From Ophioderma brevispina (taxonomy: Eukaryota; Echinodermata; Ophiuroidea; Amphilepidida; Ophiodermatidae): a DNA stretch of 64,000 nucleotides. Under the pieces are notes generated by a model. That model worked only from the letters and a program-made list of their open reading frames with translations, did not search any database and had not been told where the DNA came from. The stretch is taken from positions 62,001 through 126,000 of the forward strand of contig JAMKCH010012473.1 of assembly GCA_023653785.1 (NCBI GenBank), given 5' to 3'. Position 1 is the stretch's first letter; each line of letters begins with the position of its first letter. The position numbers were made by a program, and so were the translations under genes. This document shows positions 57,301 to 64,000 of this stretch, piece by piece.

Positions 57301-58810
57301 GAGGACACTACCAAAAAAACACTTACGGCTACGTACTTATAGTACAGACCTTTTATTCTAGGAGAACAATGCTCCAGAGGTCCTTGGAATAGCTAGGCCA
57401 CAGCCACGACAGACCTCCGAACAGAAACAGTATGTCAGTATCTAAAAATTGAAACGTAGGCCTAGAATTAGACTTAGAGCTTAGACTTTGCTTTGATAGC
57501 AAACTATAAGGCCTTGTGATCTCCTAAATGAATAAGGGGAGTTAATTTAGGAGAGTCATTTTCATAAATGAAAGCCTGTTACTGAAGCCTACCACAGAGT
57601 ATATGTCCATGTACAGTACAGCAGCCGTCGCATATTCATTCACAGACTCCGCACAGACTGGTACATAACATATGCATGATACATTGGATACATAATAGCT
57701 TTTATCCACAGGACATTGACAACTAAAGCTTAAAAGTAATCTTACCTGTAATTCATGAATTATATTATAGTCTCATTATAGTCATGAATCTATAGCAGAC
57801 GGCGTGTAGGCCTATTTTCATTCATTGTTCTGGTGCCAATGGGTAGGCCTGTGGCTTGGCTCAACACGCAGAAACAAAAATCTCTCGTGAAGGGTACATG
57901 GAAAGGGAATACGCAGGCTGTGAATAGAGAAAGGGCTAAATCGGTGGATGAATATTTCACACTCGTCCCATTGACCAGCCCATCATGCACAAAACTACAA
58001 GTTCCACCAAAGTCCGACGACTAACCATCCCCGACGGGCGAGGATGCGTATTTTCATCCTCCGTGGTATTTCCTTTGAAAGGAGGGGGTATGCAGTCACT
58101 CAGGCAGTGATTCAAGACAGTTACAGTATGTGGCAGTTGACGCTCTCGTATTTCAATCGATGTCTAAAGTTAAGTTTTGATAGAGAATAGTATTAATGGT
58201 GAAAATTCCCCTTCAGTGAAAAATAAATAATGAAACATGATATCGAGTGTGGAGTATATGAACATGAATTAACGTGAATATAATTGTCAATCGATCGTTG
58301 TTTTTTTACCCCTGCCAGCTATAAAGTATGTTCCCAATGGGACGTAAATAACATCTAAGTTCCTATCTTACGGTGGACTGGGGAAGGAGAAGAAAATGTT
58401 ATTTTGTTACATTTGAGCACATTCGGAAGAAATGCATGCGGTATCACACGCACATTATAAAAAACATCCTAAACGATAAGAATACGCTGAAATAAAAGCA
58501 TGAGCCCCAAATAAACAATTGGATAAATTAAAATAAAATTTCCGTTAAATCAAACAAACAAATGGCGGGGTGGCGCTTCAAAATGGCAGCGCTCAAATGC
58601 CAGTCTGGAGAGGACATCAAATGCCGTTGATCGGGTAGAAGTGTTAGTCTAAGAGCTCGCTTTCAAGCTCGCCTTATAATTTTGAGCATCATACTTTGAT
58701 ATTGGCATTACCTAATACTCACATCACGTCTCCTCCAAACTTCTACTTTATTGGATTATAGCGAGACAGTAATCCAAAAAATAGCACATATACTGGAACC
58801 GGAAAAAACC
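57301..58810. other. No recognisable feature
   Basis: Overlapping open frames at 57790-58024 on both strands have no recognisable domain. AAATGGCGGGGTGGCGCTTCAAAATGGCAGC at 58561-58590 echoes the ATGGC family. Confidence 0.4.
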
Positions 58811-58900
58811 CCTATAAATAGGCGCCCTAGACTCATTAGGCATTACACTCGTCCGAGTTCAGTCAAGGAGTGAGACGAAGGACAACACGAAAAATGAGTG
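58811..58900 (+). promoter_or_regulatory. Candidate TATA-box core promoter
   Basis: CCTATAAATAGG is at 58811-58822. Pyrimidine-A initiator-like words follow at TCATTAG (58833-58839) and GCATTAC (58840-58846); the A at 58842 is 29 bp from the first T of TATAAATA. Downstream comes GTTCAGTCAAGGAGTGAGACG. The first ATG (58894) opens only 39 codons made from the adjacent ACTC-repeat array, so no protein gene is attached. It may be a transposon promoter or chance. Confidence 0.35.
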
Positions 58901-58903
58901 GAA

Positions 58904-59030
58904 ATCAACTCTTTGGAGTGATGTTCACTCTTTTGAGTTGGAATTCGCTCTTTTTAAGTACAAACCACTCATTTGGAGTGGTTCAAAAGAGTTTCCCCTC
59001 TTTTGGGGAGTGAACATTTCACTCGTTTAC
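58904..59030. repeat. Array of about 20-bp units containing ACTC-TTTT-GAGT hairpins
   Basis: ACTCTTTGGAGTGATGTTC, ACTCTTTTGAGTTGGAATTC, GCTCTTTTTAAGTACAAACC and ACTCATTTGGAGTGGTTC follow head to tail, then a degenerate part ending CCCCTCTTTTGGGGAGTG. Most units are small hairpins by themselves. It follows the TATA-like sequence and meets the 3' end of the - strand LINE remnant. Confidence 0.65.
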
Positions 59031-59099
59031 ATTAGAGAGGATAGACAGCAATACAAAATAATAATGGTGGGTAAACCAAACAGAAACATCTAAACAAAG

Positions 59100-60140
59100 T
59101 GTGAATAGACCTAAACGAGACATAGTGCAAACAGACACATGCGTGTTGGATCGATAGTAATAGAGATCTGGGGCAAAAAAAACATTAATAATAAACCATG
59201 AGCTAAGTTGGAGTAGAGAGGTGGAGTTTTGAAGATTGGAAAGTAATGCGGAAGGTCATAATTTGTTAAAAAACATATAATTAATATATATAATATTAGA
59301 TATATATTATATAACAATTATATAAGAATGTAGAACAATTAGAGACGCAGAAGTACAAGTGGAGGACATATATATAGATGGTGTATAGATTGTAAGAATA
59401 AGGTTGTCTCTTCCCGCAAATTAGTTCGCACAGGACATCATTTTGACTAAAATTTGTAATGAGTCCGTTAGGACCAACCTGCAGAATTGCCAACCCATCA
59501 TTAGGATGTTACAGACAAGCCTATGGCTTCGGCTTATAATGAAATTGAATGGACTTGACCGATGTAAAGGTGCGAAGAGTTGGAGAAATAGAACTCCACA
59601 GTAAAGGACCTTGCCTTCTGATTGTGTTTCTGGCCAAATCTGTATTGAAGTTAAATGGATGATACATAGGCCTATGCATATTTCTTGTGTTATAATCGTG
59701 TATGGCATCAGATTTAACAAAATAATGTGTGAAAATGTTAGGAAGAAGATTATTATGATATTTATACATAAAAACTGAAGTTTGTAATTTATGAATGTCC
59801 TGAACTGTAAGTGTATTCAGTTGAGCAAATAATGGAGGGGTATGGGCAAAGAAATTTGAATTGGTACATATGCGAATAATCTTCTTTTGTGTGATATGAA
59901 GATTGTTAAAAAAAACCTATTTTATCACCCCAAATTGTGTTACAATAATGCATATGGTATTAGGACAAGGCGGTTATAAAGTGAAAAAAGTGTCTCTGAG
60001 GGTCATAAAAGTGTCCTTTAAGTGATAGAGTATACCAGTATATTTAGAAAATTATATTGCAAACATGATTAGTATGTTGTGTCCAGGAGAGATTTTCGTC
60101 TAAAATAATACATAAAAATGTAGTAAGGGAATGGAACTTG
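59100..60140 (-). pseudogene. L2/CR1-like LINE RT tail and C-terminus, broken
   Basis: Down the - strand: LCIILDENLSWTQHTNHVC (60123-60065), equivalent to the YLG...DE.L.W..H block just after RT; YCNTIWGD (59945-59922); then FFAHTPPLFAQLNTLTVQDI (about 59860-59800) and HKLQTSVF leading into the frame 59521-59769, with YKYHNNLLPNIFTHYF, DYNTRNMHRP and TDLARNTIRRQGPLLWSSIS. The N(T/Y).R.......T.LARN..R..GP..W.S(L/I)S pattern is the classic C-terminus of this LINE group. Below 59520 is a 3' untranslated region with AT-rich low complexity. Frameshifts occur upstream of 59770; the catalytic RT is missing. Confidence 0.87.
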
Positions 60141-60269
60141 AGCAATTGTCACTAGTATTCACTTTTAATTTTGTTACAGGCCCCATTGAATACAATGGAC
60201 GTAGACCTTTGTTTTCCCTCTACACTGGTAACTAAGCATTTTAGACAGTCAAAACTATTCCTTATTTTA

Positions 60270-60430
60270 ATCCTTGTTTGACCGGTCTGTGACCTTTGTG
60301 GTTTTAATATAAATGAGTACTAGTCCATGATATTCATGTAATAGACACATTCTCTATTCTTCCAATGGCCTAGACTACCATTTGCGAAATTTCCAATTTT
60401 CTGAAAATGTGGCAGTGTCACTTTAAATCA
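60270..60430 (+). repeat. Compact copy of the repeat split at 38.7 and 40.5 kb
   Basis: The left part (60283-60350) matches 38725-38790 and the right part (60355-60430) matches 40476-40570. Here the two parts are contiguous; in the other locus they are 1.7 kb apart with a MITE, direct repeats and a long hairpin between them. Confidence 0.7.
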
Positions 60431-60523
60431 GTACTTCCGATAAATTGCCTTCTGAGTGGCGCTATACCTCAAAATGTCTATGGGTTGGACACAGTTTCAT
60501 CCGCCTCCTCACATATTGCTTAA

Positions 60524-60892
60524 AGGCTGACTCAGAGATTTCCCGATGAGGGGCAACACTCATTTTCAAACAAATTTGTGTTTTTTGGCATATGCAATAA
60601 TGTTGTCCATATACTATCACTGCGTGAAATAACAAAGCTCAAATCGAAGTCCTTCATGATAGAAAAATCACAACTTTGTTATAAAATCCGGATCCAGAAT
60701 TGTTTGTTTATTACATGGTTATCCTATGGCACTGTTATCTGTGCATAAAATGTTTACTCCATGAAACGAAAAGTCCAATTTACCACTCACTCTAACTTTG
60801 GAATGAACATTTAGGTGACTATCATTTGTTCTAGATGACTATTTTTAATTACTAAACAAAAAAATTATATTTCGAAAATCTCGAGTCAGCCT
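60524..60892. mobile_element. TTAA-flanked MITE 3 (369 bp)
   Basis: AGGCTGACTC (60524-60533) and GAGTCAGCCT (60883-60892) are perfect inverted ends; GAGATTT follows on both sides after a one-base shift. The left flank is TTAA (60520-60523), the right flank TTGA (60893-60896), one substitution from TTAA. Interior non-coding. Confidence 0.68.
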
Positions 60893-60896
60893 TTGA

Positions 60897-61790
60897 AATC
60901 AGCAATGGATGTTAAGGTAAGCTGTGTGGTACTCTTTATAAGCAAACCCGACCAAGTGAAAGCTTACTGGAATCACGATGTTGAACACTTTTCAACAATT
61001 CAAAATGTGAATGGAAGTGTACCAAAAAATGAGTGATGCTAAAGCTATGAGCAGATTGTGAACAAATTTAAAAAGCCTGCAAAGAACAAAATAAAAATAC
61101 TCCGGCAAAAATAAGTCCAATATGATATCAAAGTAAATTCTGTTCAAAATCTGACGTAGACGTGGTACTAAGGAAACACATTGTGAAGAAAACAACACAA
61201 TAAAATAACAAGATTGACTGCTATTAAAAAATGTATGAAAAAATATATCCCACGCCAACTAAGAGAAATTTCAAATTCATCAGTCAGTCAACTATTAACA
61301 AATCCACTATATATAATGAGTAACAAATAAAGAATCCTCAAACCCCAGGAAATTCTAAGCAAGGCAAATGATCCTTTAAGAAAGGGAGCAAGACAGATCA
61401 TATTACCCTCCTAAAATAAAATGAGGTGATAAAGAAGAAATTAAAGATAATAAAAAGTGCTGCTCATGGCAAATTGATCACGATTACTGAAGTCAATCAA
61501 AGAACAGTAATGGAAACTCGAGCATGTTCCATCATGTATTTCTATTGGGACTCAATGTCAACCAGATCGTGACCAGTAGGTGTTTCGATATGCTAATACC
61601 ACATACAAATTAGATCTCTGGAAAGGCAACCGTTACCAAAGATCCCTCATAGTCCATACGCTGCCATCATCAGATTTTTCGTTTCGTTGCCACCCAATAG
61701 TGCTTAATTTCCCATAGATCACATTGAGAAGATGTCCCCCCGACTAGGAGATGAGGTATGTTTCGCCCTGAAACAGCTGCACGTTAGCGT
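60897..61790. other. No recognisable feature
   Basis: AT-rich. The 88-residue frame at 60992-61258 (-) is hydrophobic but without a recognisable motif. Confidence 0.45.
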
Positions 61791-63040
61791 GGCCTGCACC
61801 ATTTCAAAATGGCCGCTAGTGGTTTAAGTAAAACCGCCATTTAATCTTCATTACAGACAAAAAATTTCCACGGACTACGCGAAAAACATATTTTTAAACT
61901 GCCTGAAGGGGGTTTAAAAATCTAGGCGCCCAAGATGGCAGCCGCAAGGAGGCATATTTTTCCAAATGAACTTAATATGCAAATTGTGAAATAAGATCCT
62001 GGGTGATATTTTTGGGAGCTCTAAAAAGAAATATGGCATTTATGTTTACGTACAGCTTTTTTTTAAAGATGGGTCGTGATTATATTTGCTCTAGGGGATG
62101 TAAATCCGGAAGAAAAGCAGCCCTACCTATCATTTCGACGTTAAAAAACAACACTTTTAAGGACCTAAATCATTTCCAAGATGTACAAAATATTTAAAAC
62201 GGGGTATGTGATTATCCTAGAGAGTGCCACGTTACTATAGCTGGTACTACTTGGACCATATAACGTGTTGTAAAAAACGCACTCTATAATAGTTCATAGG
62301 AAGACAACAGCTCATCTATACCTGATCAATAAAATCTTATAAATGGGTGGCGGACTGTATTTTTAAAGACTACTCAGTGAACGTCATAGGTATTTCCCAG
62401 TAAAAATAAAAAATATGCTTATGAAGAAGTGAAAAAATTGTCTTATATGTAGGAAGAAAAATAAATCATGGTGGCTAAGTTTAGGTCGAGCAGATAAGGC
62501 TTCTTTGTTCTGAACTTTGTTACCACCAGGCTCCTCTCTCTCCTTTACTGTCTAGAAATGAGCTTCCTTCCCAGCGTCAGCTAGTGTGGAGTGGTCTGCA
62601 ATTATCCAGAAGTACGAGAAAAAATTGCGGGAAATGTTATCAATAGTTTCGTTATGGTTCTTCTTATGTCAGAAAGAGATGTGCAGGGGATTTTTCTTCT
62701 TGATTTATGTCCCCGGGAGAGGGTATAACCGCCGCCATAATGAGGTATTGATTCATGTTCGCAATCACAACAAAGTCATGAAATCTTCTTTTTGTTTGCT
62801 CTAAAAATATTCTCGCTTCTTACCCCATCTATTTGGCAATTTTAGTACATTTAACCAAAAAATGCCTACGACCGGCGGCCACTTGGCATTACTTAAATGT
62901 TTTTAGCCCATTCAGGAACGGTTAGTAGAAACTTTATTTCGTTTAGTCCTGGATTTTAAAATTCATATCTATAATGAAAAAGACAATAGCAGTTTTTCTT
63001 AAAACAACGGTGGCCATTTTGAAATAGGCAGTACGCGCTA
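61791..63040. repeat. Dispersed ATGGC/GCCAT words
   Basis: CAAAATGGCCGCTAG (61806), AAACCGCCATTTAATC (61830), CAAGATGGCAGCCGC (61931), CGGCGGCCACTTGGC (62872) and GGTGGCCATTTTGAAAT (63010) fit the core of the ATGGC-monomer family, but no regular period can be read. The open frame at 62586-62804 (+) has no motif. Confidence 0.35.
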
Positions 63041-64000
63041 ATGTGCAACTTTTCGGGGCGGAAACATACCTAATCCTAGTCAGGAGGACACCCCCTCAAG
63101 CGTGATATCTTGGAAATAATCACCGGTGGGTTTGCAAAACAAAATCGAATTTTAAGGCCCTACATGTGAAACTGGTGCATGGAACTATCACTTAACGATC
63201 CACTGAGTACCCGATCTTTAGACGGATGTTGTTTCTAGGTCGTGTCTTAACCAAATAACATGTATAGGATTATGTGCCTTGTCTATGAAACCGGTCAACC
63301 AGAGACTAAAAACGTAAGTTGACCAGAGTGGATTCTGACTTTTATTTGGGAAAGCGAATCTACATTGGTCGTGAATGGAGCTCTTGAAGGTTTTTTAGAT
63401 CCCTTAAATCCCGGACATGCCGTTTTTTCACTTTTAAAAAACGCAAAAGCGGACTCCTGCCTTGTGTTTACAGGGAAAGTGCTCATAGATCTAACAACAC
63501 AAATACCGCTACCTCCTTTTTTGCTATCATTTTCTTCAAGGGACGTAAGGGATATATAGGACCTGTCCCAAAAAAGTAACATTCGGGAGAAATTGTAATT
63601 TATTTGGTCTTGGTTTGGTATTCCTTTCAAAACCAATAAAAAATAACTTTAATTGGCCATTTATTTCATAATTTCGATTTTCCATCCGATATGTAGAACA
63701 AAAGATTGCTTCATCAAAATTAGAGTGCAAAATCAAATCGGCCACTTCTACATTTAAGCATTAAAGTGCACTGAAGCAACATAAATAACCCTTACCTCAG
63801 ACGACGTCCGTCTTTCTATCTTAAAAAGGAGACAAAATATCTCACTATCTACTGGTTGGAAACTTCGAGACTCATATCCAATAGCAAGCCTCATGTTGGA
63901 TTTGCCACAACTTTGCTCTTCAACAGGGGAAATGTTGGCTGATTCTTGCCATTCTGGTCCGTTCTGGCATTGTTGAGCGTGACTGACTGGTGTCCTTTTC
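63041..64000. other. No recognisable feature
   Basis: The 113-residue frame at 63295-63636 (-) and the overlapping + strand frame at 63365-63559 show no recognisable domain or splice context. An exon of an unknown gene cannot be excluded. Confidence 0.4.

Noticed and set aside
63295..63636. 113-codon - strand open frame
   Set aside because: No recognisable domain, overlapping + strand frame, no splice or promoter evidence; could be an exon but cannot be supported.

Overview
The window looks like gene-poor nuclear DNA of an animal, most likely a marine invertebrate deuterostome such as an echinoderm or hemichordate. The lineage guess rests on the abundance of TAGGCCTA-like words (densest at 56.46-57.30 kb), on the mix of decayed non-LTR retrotransposons, foldback elements and MITEs, and on a 2A-like peptide motif of a kind reported from echinoderm retrotransposons. 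It is an inference from style, not a species identification. I found no intact protein-coding gene, no convincing cellular exon, no rRNA, no functional tRNA and no CRISPR array. Every protein similarity I can defend belongs to a broken transposable element.

Layout. 1.2-2.6 kb: foldback element. 2.74-3.10 kb: MITE with TTAA target duplication. 4.5-6.86 kb: a LINE endonuclease/RT segment caught between inverted arrays of a 16-bp tandem repeat, the architecture known from foldback/TU elements. 9.9-10.3, 12.8-13.0, 26.5-26.9 and 31.1-31.6 kb: copies, in both orientations, of one dispersed element made of 160-175 bp monomers with an ATGGCGGCCAT core. 11.2-12.2 kb: GC-rich Jockey-like RT fragment. 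17.38-19.77 kb: a cluster of four foldbacks, two of them nested inside a third. 23.9-24.6 kb: LINE ORF1. 27.5-29.2 kb: Jockey-like LINE plus endonuclease remnant. 29.35-30.30 kb: hAT-like non-autonomous element with target duplication. 32.8-46.7 kb: nested retrotransposon cluster. 49.4-49.7 and 59.1-60.1 kb: LINE C-terminal remnants. 52.4-52.8 and 60.5-60.9 kb: terminal-inverted-repeat elements.

The nested cluster can be read as layers. An AT-rich L2/CR1-like LINE on the + strand (LINE-1) breaks off inside its RT at about 34.89 kb and resumes at the next expected residues at about 45.38 kb, ending in an (ACTGAAA)3 tail. The break is occupied at its left edge by the (TTTA)n tail of a second LINE on the - strand (LINE-2), which is itself split by a Jockey-like LINE (copy B). 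Further right lie a TTAA MITE, a SINE-like insert with target duplication, a long hairpin, another Jockey-like LINE (copy C, + strand) and a - strand segment with the motif GDIERNPGP.

The elements do not form a cellular pathway; the biology here is insertion history. The items most likely to repay work are the LINE-bearing 16-bp-array element, the nested foldback cluster, the TTAA/AG...CT MITE family and the dispersed ATGGC monomer element.
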